This document shows, piece after piece, positions 43,640 through 55,884 of a stretch of DNA of 64,000 nucleotides. A program made the position numbers and the translations under genes. The notes beneath the pieces were generated by a model that had not been told where the DNA came from, made no database searches, and saw only the letters and a list, made by a program, of their open reading frames with translations. Position 1 is the first letter of the stretch. Every line of letters starts with the position of its first letter. This DNA comes from Megascapheus bottae (lineage: Eukaryota > Chordata > Mammalia > Rodentia > Geomyidae), in assembly GCA_024803745.1 (NCBI GenBank), contig JANJXV010000130.1, forward strand, positions 1,230,501-1,294,500, given 5' to 3'.

Positions 43640-44105
43640 CTCTTCATTCAGTCAAAGCCAAACTCCCGCAAGAGAGTGTCAAGACCTTCTGTTATCTGCA
43701 AGCATAGCAGCAGCCCTGCCTGCCTCCTCTCTGATCCCATCTTCTCCTCGCCCTTCACTCCCACCAAGTGCAGTGGTGTACATACTTGATGTTACTTCAG
43801 GGTGGCAGGTGATCTCTAACATGAAACAGCTCAGATCATCACTTTCCTCTGCCTGTGTGTTTCTCCCTGATGGTCACCAAACCCCCAACCTGCACACTTT
43901 GCTCATAGGTCACTTTCTCAAAGACCACTCAGCCACTGCTACCCTGCCTCATGCATTTTCAATCCTTATTCCTGTTTGAACTTTTCTCCTTTTATCCTTC
44001 TGATGTCATGTTCCTATGTGCAATATAATTTACTACTTTATTATGCTGAGTATTTATTATCTGGTTCCCTCTACAATATAAGCACTGGAGACTGTCCTAA
44101 AAGCT
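43640..44105 (+). mobile_element. L2 3' end relic
   Basis: 'ctgcacactttgctcataggtcactttctcaaagaccactcagcc' followed by 'tactactttattatgctgagtatttattatctggttccctctacaatataagc' parallels the L2 3' region ('...ctcaaatgtcacctcctc...gaccaccc', then '...tttattttcttc...tagaatgtaagctccatgag'). It accounts for the 116-codon plus-strand open frame, which I regard as non-coding. Confidence 0.68.
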
Positions 44106-44127
44106 GGATGTAAATTTACAATGAAGT

Positions 44128-44285
44128 TTTTAAATTGTATTTTATTATCAGGATAAAGTATAGAGGGATTGCAGTTACATACATCGGGTATGGGGTACAT
44201 TACTTCTCAAACCTTGATAACCCCTTCTCATATTTTTGTACCCCTTCCTCTTCCTCCACCCCTTCCCAATCATCTCCTAACCAGG
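44128..44285 (-). mobile_element. L1 3' UTR fragment, older variant
   Basis: 'attgtattttattatcaggataaagtatagaggg' and 'ggtacattacttctcaaaccttgataaccccttctcat' match the 34383 copy, followed by a C/T tract. Confidence 0.8.
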
Positions 44286-44289
44286 AATT

Positions 44290-45545
44290 GTTAATGCTAA
44301 CTGATATTTAAAGGCTATGATATACCTACTCTTTTTAGACAACTGATGTTTTCAAATCATTTGGAATAAATATAATTCATTCAACTTCTTTTCAGACTTC
44401 TGGTGAGTACCAGAAAGGATTTACTAATGGATATTTAGCTTCCTAACATGGCACAAGCATTCAATAAGGTACCAACTAAACTGGAATTATAGTAAAATCA
44501 CCTTCAGTAGCATGAATCATAAGTAATGATTGACAACAGATAACTACCAAGGCTTTTTTTCTACAAGAGCCTATAAATGATCTCAATCTGTCTCTTAGAA
44601 GAAACAAACACCAATAATATCAGTGGAGATAGGAAGGTTGGGGCAGAAAAGCAACCCAGAAAAAAAACTCAAACTCTTAGAAAGGAAAAAAAAATAACTA
44701 AAGCAGAAAGGGCCAGGGACATGATTCAAATAGTATAGCACACACAACTCTGTCCTCAAAAATCATGAGTACAGTATTTATCTTTCATTAATTCACACAA
44801 TAGAGTTGCTAAAACTTTTTATAGGTACTGGCTTTATGAAAATTATTTAGTACAAAGTGAGGGTCAAGATTTAAAGACATTGCCTAAGCTACCAGAGCTT
44901 TGAAAATATCTGAACACTGCACAGATAAATATTAAGGTCATTCTGTGAAGGATAAGGGGATACCTGGTATGCTATGACAGCTCATAAGTGATGATGAACC
45001 TTCACTGAAACACTGATTCATGAAGACACTTTGGGCAGTAGTGCTCCCTGTAATTACTACTCTGGCTGTTTCTTTCACTTCTTTCTAAGGCTAAATAATT
45101 CCTAGAATTTCATGCCCTGTCTTCAAGTGAAATTAAATGTAGAATACTACAGCAGTGCTTTTACTTGGGAACTTGTGGCAAACACATTTGTCCAGCCTTG
45201 TCCAACAAACAGAGGAGGGACACTGGCATAGCAACTCAGGCTTAGGGAGAACCTAAGCATGACATTTAGAAAAATATTTGTGAAAAAGAAGGGTTTTGTT
45301 TCCACAGCAACCAACTTTCTTAGTCTTCTGAGCTCTACTAAAAATAAAACAAATGAAAGCTGGTAAGAGAAACAGAGTAAGGTCTAATGTAGAATGGCAC
45401 ACAAAGCAAAAATAAAGGACGCTGAAGCCAAGTTCATTGGAAGAAGCATAGCAAATCCTCAGTTAATCATGAGTGTCCTAATCTGGTCATGACCCTTTAA
45501 ATCTTCATTTCTTTATTTTTTGGTAACTACTGGCCGTGAGATTCT
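44290..45545. other. AT-rich non-coding DNA with one tRNA-SINE-like remnant
   Basis: 44708-44785 ('gggccagggacatgattcaaatagtatagc...gtcctcaaaaatcatgagtacag') looks like a decayed older tRNA-type SINE arm. Nothing else is recognised. Confidence 0.45.
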
Positions 45546-46311
45546 TCTCTCTCCATAAAGCAGAGCCTCCAGAATTTATTCATCTTGTACAATTGGGTTT
45601 CAGTGCCCAGGATCAGTAACTCTCTTGCCTCTGTTCTCGGCTACCCATCACCGCAACACCGTGAGGCTATTTTAGGTAACTTGTACAAGTCTTTGTTGTC
45701 TTGTGATGAGGTTACTTTGCTTAACACAACATCTTCAGAATTCATCCCTACAGCTGCCTGTGGTTGAACTCCCTTCTTTTCTAGGGTTCAACAATGCCCA
45801 ATTTTGTGTATATAACACATATACTTTGTCCATTTACCTGTGGTTGAGCCCTTACCACTTCTTGAGTATGGTGCACAGTGCTTCAATCAACATTGGGATT
45901 TGGGTTTTCTTTGAGGTATCTTAACTTACCCTTTAGTAACAAGTCAATGCCTGGCCTCATAAAATGAATTTCTTTTAGTTTTTGAAGTAACTAAAGAGTC
46001 ATTATTGATTCTCCTTTAAATGTTTGGTATGGTTCATCAGTGAAATGTAATGGTTTAAGCTTTTCTCCTAAATGACTGTATGTCATTTCTACATTCCATT
46101 TCTTCATGATTAAATGCATAAGTGTTTTATGTTTGTAGGACTGTTTCCCAGTTCCCCTAGGTCAATTATTTTTCTTTCAGATAATTGTTATAAATTCTAA
46201 TGGTCCTTTCTCTTTCTGAAGCATCCATTGTAATACCTCCTCTCTTTTTATCTAAATTTATTTATTTTTATATTGTTTATTTCTTAGTATAGATGAAGAA
46301 CTTTAATTTTT

Positions 46312-46505
46312 CTTTTTTTGCCAGTCCTGGGCTTGAGCTCAGGGCCTGAGCACTGTCCTTGGACTTTCTCAAGGGTAGAGCTCTACCACTTGAGCCTCAG
46401 CACCACTTCCAGCTTTTTTCTATGTATGTGGTACCGAGGAATCGAACCCGGGTCTTCATGCATGCTAGGCAAGCACTTTAACCACTAGGCCAAACTCCCG
46501 GCCCC
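46312..46505 (-). mobile_element. Young IDL-Geo SINE with 18-bp TSD
   Basis: Full-length antisense copy: T7 tail, Geo arm ('gccagtcctgggcttgagc', 'gggcctgagcactgtccttgg', 'gagctctaccacttgagcc'), the linker 'ttctatgtatgtggtaccg', and an ID arm with consensus promoter boxes. The flanks 'TGAAGAACTTTAATTTTT' (46294-46311) and 'TGAAGGACTTTAATTTTT' (46506-46523) are an 18-bp target duplication with one difference. It is inserted in the old L1. Confidence 0.97.
46438..46492 (-). promoter_or_regulatory. Internal Pol III promoter of the young IDL-Geo
   Basis: Complement of A box 'TGGCCTAGTGG' at 46482-46492 and of B box 'GGTTCGATTCC' at 46438-46448. The B box matches the GGTTCGANTCC consensus exactly and the A box fits TRGCNNAGYNGG-type sequences. 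Spacing is about 34 bp, as in a tRNA gene. Activity is not shown. Confidence 0.8.
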
Positions 46506-46727
46506 TGAAGGACTTTAATTTTTATAAGAAATAATTATTAGTTCACTGATTTTTGTCTTTACTGATTTTCCATTTTCTTTGTTTCTATTGTTGTTTTGGT
46601 TCTACATTAAATACTAATTTCTGCAAACTAGACTTCATTTGTCCTTTTTTTTCAATGTCATTATAATGTGTAATGTATAATATTAGGTTACTTATTTGAA
46701 ACACTTCTTGTTTCCTTTTGACTGTCC

Positions 46728-47015
46728 TGGGTTTTGAACTCAAGGTTTTATGTTTGCTAAGAAGGTGCTCGGTCACTTGAACCAAAACTCCAGATCTATG
46801 TTGCAGTTATTTTTAAGATAGAGCCTCAGTGATGGACCTTGATACTCCTGTTCACTCTTCTCAGACTAGCTGGACTACTAGCACATGCCGCCATTCCCAG
46901 CACCTGTTGAAGTGGGATCTCATGAAAGCTTCTGCCTATACTAAATTCTGATTTTCCAGATCTCTGCCTCCTGTACAGCTGGGGTGATAGGTGTGTGCAA
47001 TTGGTTATGAGAGAT
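46728..47015 (-). mobile_element. Old trimeric SINE (tRNA-7SL-7SL)
   Basis: Antisense order: tRNA-like arm ('gttttgaactcaaggttttatg', 'aaggtgctcggtcacttgaacc'), 7SL arm ('taagatagagcctcagtg', 'agactagctggactactagcacatgccgcc'), second 7SL arm ('gaagtgggatctcatgaaagc', 'gatctctgcctcctgtacagctggggtgataggtgtgtgc'). The best trimeric copy in the window. Confidence 0.75.
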
Positions 47016-47377
47016 CTTATGACCTTTCTCCCTCCAGGATGACCTTCAATGGCCTGGGCAGTTTTGCTTTATATATTTACTCTTATGATAGTGATTATGT
47101 ATTTACAACTATTATGATTTCTTGGTGAATTGGAACTTACATAACTATATATTGTTTCTGTTTATGTCTTAGAACAATTTTTACTGAAATTCTACTCTGT
47201 ATGATATAAATATAACCACTTCATTCTTTTTTTTTGCTTGCCTTTATCATGGGATGTCTATTCTTTTCCTTCACTTTCATCCTACACATGCCCTTAAATG
47301 TAAAGTAAGTTACTTATAGCCAACATATAGTTTGATTTTAAGCTACACGTGCACATGCACAAATACATATAAAATTT

Positions 47378-47572
47378 TTGAACTCAGGCATGCTTACTTG
47401 ATTTACGTGGTTGGCCAGAACTCTACCATTTAAGTCAGTACAGCCCTGCTCTTTGCTCGTTATTTTACAGATGTGGTCTAGAAAACTCCTCACTGACTGG
47501 CCTTGGACCACAATCCTTCGGATCTCAACCTGCTGAGTAACTATGATTACAGGCCTGACACACCAGTCTCCA
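47378..47572 (-). mobile_element. Older tRNA-7SL dimeric SINE
   Basis: In antisense: 'tgaactcaggcatgcttac', 'cagaactctaccatttaagtcag' (tRNA-like arm), then 'ggaccacaatccttcggatctcaacctgctgagtaactatgattacaggcc' (7SL arm). Confidence 0.8.
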
Positions 47573-47574
47573 AA

Positions 47575-49105
47575 CTCATCCTGTTTTCCATGTAGCCTCT
47601 CTAAGACAGTAGTAATTTAAATGTCTCTTGTGCCATGAATATTTCATACTTTCTCATTATCACATTTTTCTACCTTCCAAGGTAACTTTCTTTGTTTTAA
47701 AGTTCATGTGATCAAATGGGGTCTACCTAAATTTTACAATGGAGGAGAGTTTCCTTATTTTAAAACCTGGTCTACAAACTTAATCCTATCTGTAAGGCCC
47801 TTTTTGCTATAGAATGCAAGATATTCATAACTTGTAGAGATTAGGAATCATTATCATACCTACTACAGTCACAAATCCAAGAAACAAATACTCATGAATA
47901 CTACTTACGCCAAACAACACAGATCTGTTGTCCTAATCATAACTCAGGGATCTCTAGGAAATAAATGTCATCAACAGAATATTACTCTTAAAATAAAGCT
48001 CTTAAATTAACTTAATGAAAATAAATACATTATTTAGTTTTACAATCTTTATCGCTGTATACAGTCGCTAGTACTACACAAAGGTCAAGGTGCTGTGGTG
48101 TGGGATATATGAATAGTTAATAACCAACATTTGTTCTCAGTCTTCCTCCATTTGGAAGAATAGATGGAGTCATTACTATTGTGTACAGTGCCTTGAAGCC
48201 AGTTTAAATAAGTCACTTTTTTACTGGGCTTGATTTACATAAACTATTAAACATTTTCAATGGGTCAAAAGACAATATTGCCCCACAGAGTCATCTGTCA
48301 TTTGTTTATTCTCATTAGCTGTATGAAAAATAAACCATGGAACTGCATAAAAATATATTGGAATCAAAGCTTTCTTTACTGTTTAAATTATAATTCAGAA
48401 CTCTGAATTTAAATGCTGGCAATGTAAAAAAGCAAGCAAACAATGGCATTAAACAAGGCTGGAAAGTCACTACAACCTCTTTCACAATTTGCCTTTGGAG
48501 TACATGGCTGTCTGTAAATATCTCCTAATGTAATAGTAGACAAGGGTCAAAAGTACTAACCCCTGAGATTCACTATTCTCCTCTGAATAACAACCTGTTT
48601 TTCATGGGATGTTTTAAAGATAGAGGCAATTCACAAAAGTGCTTTAACAATGTATTTGCCTAGGATACTTTCAAAATATTAACCTGACTCTGGTTTCAGA
48701 TTTGGTATTATATCTGATTCATACAGTTTACTACTATTTATTCATTTTATTTCTAATTTCTAATACACAGTCAATAGTACTGATGATGAGTTAGGCAAGG
48801 AATTAGGAAACCTTGTGTTTGAGAATGATGTCTCAGATGTTAATTTTAAAAATTTTTACATATCGGCTACTGACATTAGCAGAATGGATTGTGATACACA
48901 GCATTGTCTTACTGACTCCCACAATCCTTGCAAAATCTGTTTGTATATCCAAGGGTAAACACTATTCCCCAAAAATTCTGTCAAGAGTTCATGAGATACA
49001 ACCCATTCTACAAGAGTTAATAACATAAAATAGTGTCCAAACCTCCTCTTCTTGAAAGGAATCTACTAGTATTATCACTGCTATTTTTTGCTTCACTTTA
49101 TTTTG
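47575..49105. other. AT-rich non-coding DNA, nothing recognised
   Basis: No repeat or gene is recognised. 48170-48360 ('catctgtcatttgtttattctcattagctgtatgaaaaataaacc') is repeat-free and has homeodomain-like words; possible conserved element, unproven. Confidence 0.45.
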
Positions 49106-49106
49106 A

Positions 49107-49312
49107 CATTTTAGCACTAGGAATTGAACCTATGCCTCCCACGGGATAGGCAATCGTTCTACCTAGTAATTCTTGGTGTTCTTTAATTTGCATTTTATTT
49201 GGTGTTCGAGAAAGAAGCTCACTAACTTTCTTTTGCTTGGCTTCAGACAACACCGTCCTGCCTCCTGAATAGCTAGCTGAGACATCAGTCATGTGCCACC
49301 ATATTGGGCACA
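49107..49312 (-). mobile_element. Old tRNA-7SL dimeric SINE
   Basis: In antisense: 'actaggaattgaacctatgcc', 'gataggcaatcgttctacc' (tRNA-like), then 'cttcagacaacaccgtcctgcctcctgaatagctagc', 'catgtgccaccatattgggcac' (7SL). Confidence 0.75.
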
Positions 49313-49314
49313 TC

Positions 49315-51030
49315 GCTTAATAAAGCCACACTAGATATGATCAATGGCAAATAAAATTTCAGTGGCTGTGAACTACGTAGTCACTAAGCTAGGCAGGTCT
49401 TACCCTGGACACAGAAGTGCTCTTAGTGGTCCTTTGAGGCACCCTGGTGCAATTACAAAGCCTTCTTGTCATGCTATGTAGAACAACACAGCCAGGCACC
49501 AGGCTTCACCTATGCTGTCTCCACTGGTACAGTCTCATCTACATATGGCTCATATATGTTTAAGTTCAGTTTCAAAAAATGTGTGTCCACTACTTCAGGA
49601 AATAAACAGCAAAATGCAAATTCAAAATTCCTTCACATGAAAAGACATGTAACAAATAGCACATGTGAACTCCCACGTTTCTCAGCTGTCTTACAGTTTA
49701 GCTTGCCGAGCAGAGATGGGAAAGAGAAAGGGGTTAATGATTGCTTCTTGTTCTTGAAATGGGAACCAAAGGGGGAATGTGCCACTTTGAGACAAGGAAA
49801 TCAAAAGCTAGTCCAGAATTCTCCAGATTCTCATTTTTCCAAATATGAGGTAAATGGGCAAGACTGTGTCATATGGGTAGAGCCCCAAGGAGGGAAGCCT
49901 CCATCTTCCACTCCCTGGGAGGCTGTGAGAGAAAGCCAAGGCATCTGCTAACCCACACTGGACATGCAAAATGTATGCAGTGGATACTTTAGTTACATTG
50001 TATGTAAACACAAGAAGGAGTCTGGGCTACACACAGTTTAAGCAAGCAGGTCAAGGTTGCTGAGATGAGAAGGTAACCCCCAGTCTCCTGACATGCAGGC
50101 CTCAGTTCTCATTACAGTCACTAGTCTGGTTCCATTGACCACAGCAGAATAATAAACAACATCCCTGAAAATGGATTTAAAGACCACTCAATCCAAATTC
50201 TCTAAGCTCAAGGTGACAGCCCACCATCCAGAGGCTATTAAAAGCCAGTGGTGGGCTCAGTACCCAAGACTCACACCTGTAGTTCTGGGTACTCACTCAG
50301 TAGACTGCATCTCAGTTAAGCAGTGACTGGCGTCTGTGACCTGGATCAGTATAATAACAAGCTATAGGATATAAAGGTACCAGAAACATGAGTTTGGGAA
50401 GCCGACTCTTAGCCACTAGCCATTTGGCTACTTTATGTCCCTCATTGTAGTTATCTACCTAAACAGGCTTTTGTGAGGTTTTGTAATCTGAAGCAAGGTC
50501 ACTGTCATCTAGTTATCACCTTGTCTTGGGTCCAAAAAATAGAACACAGTCCTGTAACAAGTTCTACAAAGTAGGTTTATTAGTTACAAGAATAGGAGTC
50601 CAAGATCCACTGCAAGCTGGTTCCTAACGCTAAAGAAAGCTCTCCACAGCAGTCGCCTCACTTGCACCACAGGTGAAGGATTCCCCAAAAGTTTCATCTT
50701 AAGTTTTACACGAGGACAGATGAGTTTCTGTGTTAAAGGGCATCTGTCTCCTAAATGGGACTAGAATGAGCACAGATGTTTTCATCATGACAAATTTATC
50801 ATCTTGATAAATTGCATTCCTATACAATACAACCTACAGTTAATTTGGAGCATTACAAATGATGCAAAGGAAAGAAATGGGTCTCTCTAAGGCCACTCAG
50901 AAAAATGTTCCACAGAAATGAATTTAACTAATTGAGAATTTATTTACATGTGCTTTTGAAAGTTTAATACCTTCATAACCCATTATTTTATATAGTATTT
51001 TGTCTCTTCAAAGTAAAGGACAATATAACA
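49315..51030. other. Non-coding DNA with a 161-codon open frame
   Basis: 49466-49951 (plus) is the longest open frame in the window that is neither low-complexity nor in a recognised repeat. I see no domain, signal peptide or homologue in it, and no splice or promoter context, so I do not call a gene. 50244-50350 may be a decayed 7SL arm ('ggtgggctcagtacccaagactcacacctgtag'). Confidence 0.45.
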
Positions 51031-51034
51031 GCTT

Positions 51035-51258
51035 CCATGTACCAGCATGGCCCTTAGTGTTTATGAATATCTGCTCATCTAATGTTCACAGAAATTTGAG
51101 GCATTTACTCTTAATAAACTCGGAGGTTTTTCAAAGAAAACAGTGAAGCACAGAGTGGCTTGTTCAAGGTCATCTAGGTTGCAAATGAATGCATTAAGTT
51201 TTGAAGCTAGGCAGCAGCTTTCAGAACCCATATTTACATCCATTAAGCTACAATGCCA
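51035..51258 (+). mobile_element. MIR
   Basis: Good core match in order: 'ccatgtaccagcatggccc', 'ctcatctaatgttcacagaaatttgaggca', 'acagtgaagcacagagtggcttgttcaaggtcatctaggttgcaaatg' (compare MIR 'gaggcacagagaggttaagtaacttgcccaaggtcacacagctagtaagtgg') and 'agaacccatatttacatccattaagctacaatgcc'. Full-length-like, old. Confidence 0.87.
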
Positions 51259-51259
51259 A

Positions 51260-54200
51260 GGATGAAAGCCTAAAAAGGGGTAGATATACCCCTGTACTCC
51301 AACTACCATTTTTAAGGTCAGTATAAATGTTTGGAGGTGTGTAAGCAAAATTGCAATTGTGCCTTTCTTCAACTACACTAGATACAAAGTGCATGCTATA
51401 AGTAGAAATGGCAGAGTAAGGGTAAGAGATGACAGGAGATTAGGAAGAGGAATGAATATTCTGACTAGTTAGACAGGCTGGTAGCGCTAAGAAATGTCTG
51501 AAACACAATGAACTAAATATAATCCCGGAATTCTAGCTCTGCTGCTAATTGTGGGGCATCTCTTCAACTAAAATAAGAAGTGGAATCTAAAACCCAGACT
51601 AAATTAGACTCATAGTTTCTAAAGATTTTCTAATTTAATTGTATTATTATATAAATTGCAGAAATACTGCCTTTGGCCAGAAAGTCAATTTACTATTTTT
51701 TTCATCTTTTTAACAAGATTCTCTTAAATGAAATTTTCCATTAAATTAATAAATTCATGTAATTTTACTCAAGCCAAGAAAACTGAATAGATATTATCAT
51801 CTAAAGCAGGGAGTTTGGGACCACAGTGTCCTAGACCAGTCCATTCTTGTCTGTAAAATTCAGTGTTTCAACCAAAAGGGATTATTTCCACATTCCATTC
51901 TGATAGAATGTTTTGCTCAGGGTCCAGTAAGAACTTCTAGGAAAAGGTATTCTGTTTAGCCATTTATTAAGCACCTTAATTCATAAATAAAAACGAGCCC
52001 CAAAGGATCAACAGTTAGTGAAATTATGTAGGACAGATACATAGACACGAAGACTCTGGGCATTACATCTTTTGTAAAGGCTCATGGATAAATAGTAGCT
52101 AAAAACTCCAGGATTTAGCTTCCTGTGTTTCTGATTTCTCTGGATGGGGAACTTTCTATGACTAATAGCACCCTCTGGCATCTGTTTCCCTAGGGGGATA
52201 AATACATTAGCCATAGAAAGTTTAAATATAATAATTATGATTTCCATTTCTGGGACAAGGCCTTTTCATCAATAATTATGATTCGGTGCCAAACTGGCAA
52301 TCTTTAAGCACTGGCCTTATCATTCATAATAATGAGCAGATTCATAACCCATGCTCCTTAGCTGTAGAAGGCTAATTAGGACTTTAACCAAAAACACCAC
52401 TCATGTGAACTGCTCACAGAGGTCACTGGCTACAGAACACCAGTTCTGGCCAAATGAACTCCATGTGCTGACCAGGAGTAAAGAGTACCTGCACTAGAAA
52501 AGGAAGTTACAGCTCAGAGTGTAACCCTGAGAGACAGGCAAGTTTTAATTCCTGCAGGAGTATGTGCTTAAACATGCAAATGGAAATCACAGCCAAATCA
52601 AATATTCCAAAGAGCAGTGAACAACTATGGATAAAATATGAAATACCACATGCTCACAGGTGGATGAGGACAAAATAAGTCAAAACATTAAAATTTATTA
52701 AATATGTATGATGATAACAAAAGACCAATTTTTGTCTGAGCTTTTTTGTTTACCTAAGATATCTACTAACTGCAGAAAAGATTTTAAAATATATTATTCG
52801 TATAATATGCAGGCTACCAAACAGTACTCACAGGATTTGCTCTGACACTGCACTTTCTAATTTATAACTCATTAGTCACACATTTTCTGATGCTTTTCAG
52901 TCTCACTCTTGTCCTACAACAAGCCCTGCAGGAAAGGGATTTATTTATTCTCACAGTATCCCCAAGAGCCTAGTTAAGAGCTTGCCACTGCATGTCACTT
53001 GTATATTACACGTACACATTTTATCTATTCCACAGGTTATAATGAAGAAAATTCATGAAGGACCTCCCTGCCTCTCCATCAAAGGAAAGCAATGAGGCTT
53101 AATTGGGCAGACCATAAAGGGCCCTGCAAAACACACGGAGGACGAGAGAAACTTATAAATGAGTTTTTGGCTGTAGAGTGGAAAAGCTTATAATTTATTT
53201 TATGCTCTTTACCAGAATTTTACTCCCAGGAGATAACAAATGGTCAACACACCACCAGGCCACCACTCACTAGCTATTCCCTGGTCTGTTTGAAGCACAC
53301 ATTGTTGATCTACTGCCTCTCACTCCCCTTTACATTGTAATTTGGTAAACTAACAATAAGGTCTGGATTAAAGTTCATTATGTATGAAGCTAACTGTAGT
53401 AATCCATGTGCTATGCTTCATTTGCACAATTCATTGTACCTATTTCCAGTGGTTGATTTTACCTTTTATTATTGATCCAATGTTATTTCAGGAGCTAAGG
53501 TAAATGAATGCCTTTGCAAGTTCGTACAATGGCTCATATCTTCTTTGTGCAGGGTGTCCTTGAACTTTTGCTGAGTTACTGTAAGGAATCAGAATTCCCA
53601 TTTCTATTTTCACAGTATAGTACCCAAAAGAAAACCTACTAGCTGCTTTTTTGAATTTTGAAGCAGTCTAAAAGCTGTAAGAAGGAAAAAAGCCTGAAAA
53701 AGATCAAAGGTGACTGAAGAATCCATCTGAAGGTTATTCACAAAACAGGCATGACTTTCTCTAAGTCGGAGACATGAGTATCTGTGCAATTCACAGATTG
53801 TGACAAAAGACAACATTTAGTGCCTCTCATAGCTATTCCTTTCTCATACTCTGTACTGAGAGAAAAATATGGTGAGATAAAGGTTGTTTAGAAAGTGAAA
53901 GTGTATAGGCAAAAATGCAACTCAGATACATGCCTATTAATTTTCAAGAGGCCACAAACAAGAATTGCTCTAAAATTTCTTTGGCTTGAAAATACTATGG
54001 TAACTTTCAAAACTACTGAAAACTCTAGAAAGCATATGATTATGTGAGCTTTATCAACTTATATTTTTCAAATGTGAAGTTGAAACCAAGTAACTAAAAA
54101 ACAGTTTGGTTATTCAACCATCTTGTAGGCCATGTTCACAAGAATTATATATTTAATGAGCTACTGATATACTCTAACAAAAATATGTGGTGAAAACTGC

Positions 54201-55675
54201 ATTAACTTTTGACAAATCGTACACATCTCTCTAATATTTGACTTGATAGAAGACAATATTTCTCATATTTTGTTCTGAATTAAATCTGCTTGGATTTGTC
54301 ATTCTGGTTATGCTGCATGAACAAAATTTAATGTTATTCAGATAAGAAAGTTAGAAAAGGGATATGAAATCAAAATAGCAGTTTAGCTTACAATCTGATC
54401 AAGTATCATCATTCCAGCAGAAGTACTTTGTGAATGAGTCTCACCATGCCACACAAACTGTTTAAAAGTATGCACTCAATGTACTGAGATTTATTGACAG
54501 TATCTGACTACTCTACAAGGACATGGGGTTGTCTGATCACAATTAGGCCTGAGCACTTGGTAGTAAAGGTTACAAAAACTACTAGTGTAGATCTCAGTGT
54601 CCTTTCAGTAATATACTAAGGCTTTACAGCACCTTTGCCTATTATTGAGTTTGTACCAGTGAAGCAAACCTCACACACACAAAAAAACAGCAAATAATGC
54701 TTTATCATTACTATGGAAACCTTATCTTCTAACCTCTTAAAATCTCAAGGAAAGCTAGCGGTCTGCAAACTCCATGTTGAGTCCCATTGTCTTAGCATGT
54801 AGCAGATGCAAACACTATGCTCTGTGTTTAACTAAGAATACAAGGAAAATGGGGATGGCCTATGGTCTGCATTTTTGTTCAACCTGTCAGCCTGCTCTAA
54901 GTTAATTGTCACCGAAATGAAGCTTCAGCAAGCCAACAGAAGCATTCCACATGCAAGAACCAAAAACAAAATTGATAAGAACAAATGACATCATTTAAGT
55001 TGCCCAGCTCACAGCTAAATAATGTCGTATGTTTGTATGTACAACTCTCTTCAGCCACACTATCCTCTCATGAACACGTTCCAGTTCCCACTCCCTCTGC
55101 TTCATTCCTCTTTTAATCCAACACACTTCTTATCATAAATAGCAGTTTCCTGACTATATTTTGCTAACACATACTAAAGCATTCTTAAAATATTATCTCT
55201 GGGTGGCTTAACTACATTTAAAAGCTGTATTCTAGCCCAAAGCAATTAAAAATGGTGTAATCTAAATCTCTGAATGATAAAATTCTAAGGAGAAAACAAA
55301 ATGCATATAGTTCCTAATTATCTTTGCATGCATTTTAAATCTTTCCAGAGGACAGAATATCATTTAAACATGAATAATTGTACTGCAGAGGAAATGAGTT
55401 CATCCTAGAATGCAATCTGTAAAGATAACAGTTTACTTCACTCAATGGTGGTTGAAACTTTGGCTAAATCAAATATATGAGTAAAAGTCTCTTCAGGAAT
55501 AAGGCAGAAAGTTTGAGAGAAGAAAAATGCAATCAATATTTCCAATTCTAAATTACAGGCTTACTAACCTGTACCATACTGCAGATGTTGCTTGATGTGT
55601 TATACGCAAACGATAGCAAATTTCCTCCTACACAGAATAAAATTATTACCTTGGCGCAAATTTTTTTTAAAAAAA
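51260..55675. other. 4.4 kb AT-rich DNA nearly free of recognisable repeats
   Basis: Only a weak L2-like string at 52918-52995 ('aagccctgcaggaaagggatttatttattctcacagtatccccaagagcc'). No SINE or young L1 is seen. 53030-53240 is repeat-free and of mixed composition. No gene is recognised. Confidence 0.5.
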
Positions 55676-55688
55676 AGACGATGTGAGA

Positions 55689-55869
55689 CCGGGAGTTTGG
55701 CCTACTGTCTAGGGTGTTTGCCTAGCATTAACAAAGACTGGGGTTCAATTCCTCTGTACCACATACATAGAAAAAATGTGGAAGTGGTGCTGTGGTTCAA
55801 GTGGTAAAGCACTAGCCTTGAGAAAGCCCAAGGACAATGCTCTGTCCCTGAGCTGGCAAAAAAAAAGAA
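55689..55869 (+). mobile_element. IDL-Geo SINE with 13-bp TSD
   Basis: ID arm ('gggagtttggcctactgtctagggtg', 'ggggttcaattcctctgtacc'), the linker 'acatacatagaaaaaatg', and the Geo arm ('gctgtggttcaagtggtaaag', 'ctagccttgagaaagccc') with a shortened 3' end. Flanks 'AGACGATGTGAGA' (55676-55688) and 'AGATGATGTGAGA' (55870-55882) are a target duplication with one mismatch. Confidence 0.95.
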
Positions 55870-55884
55870 AGATGATGTGAGATA

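Larger units (their letters stand above)
45550..47375 (-). mobile_element. Composite old L1 (L1M-type), antisense
   Basis: Antisense order: 3' end region (45570-45925: 'cacatatactttgtccatttacctgtggttgagcccttacc', 'gcttcaatcaacattgggattt'), then reverse transcriptase region (45945-46310: 'ctggcctcataaaatgaattt', 'tttaaatgtttggtatggttcatcagtgaa', 'tgtaatacctcctctcttt'), then a region nearer the endonuclease (47220-47345: 'ttccttcactttcatcctacacatgccc', 'ctaaatgtaaagtaagttacttatagcc' decayed). The 3' end is joined directly to RT sequence, so there is an internal deletion. SINEs interrupt it at 46312, 46728 and 47378. Confidence 0.85.

Noticed and set aside
43629..43979. 116-codon plus-strand open frame
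   Set aside because: It coincides with the L2 3' end relic; L2 ORFs do not extend here in this form and the frame has no domain.
46438..46505. tRNA-like sequence with perfect A and B boxes
   Set aside because: It is the left arm of an IDL-Geo SINE, with a SINE linker, second arm and target duplication. Not a tRNA gene.
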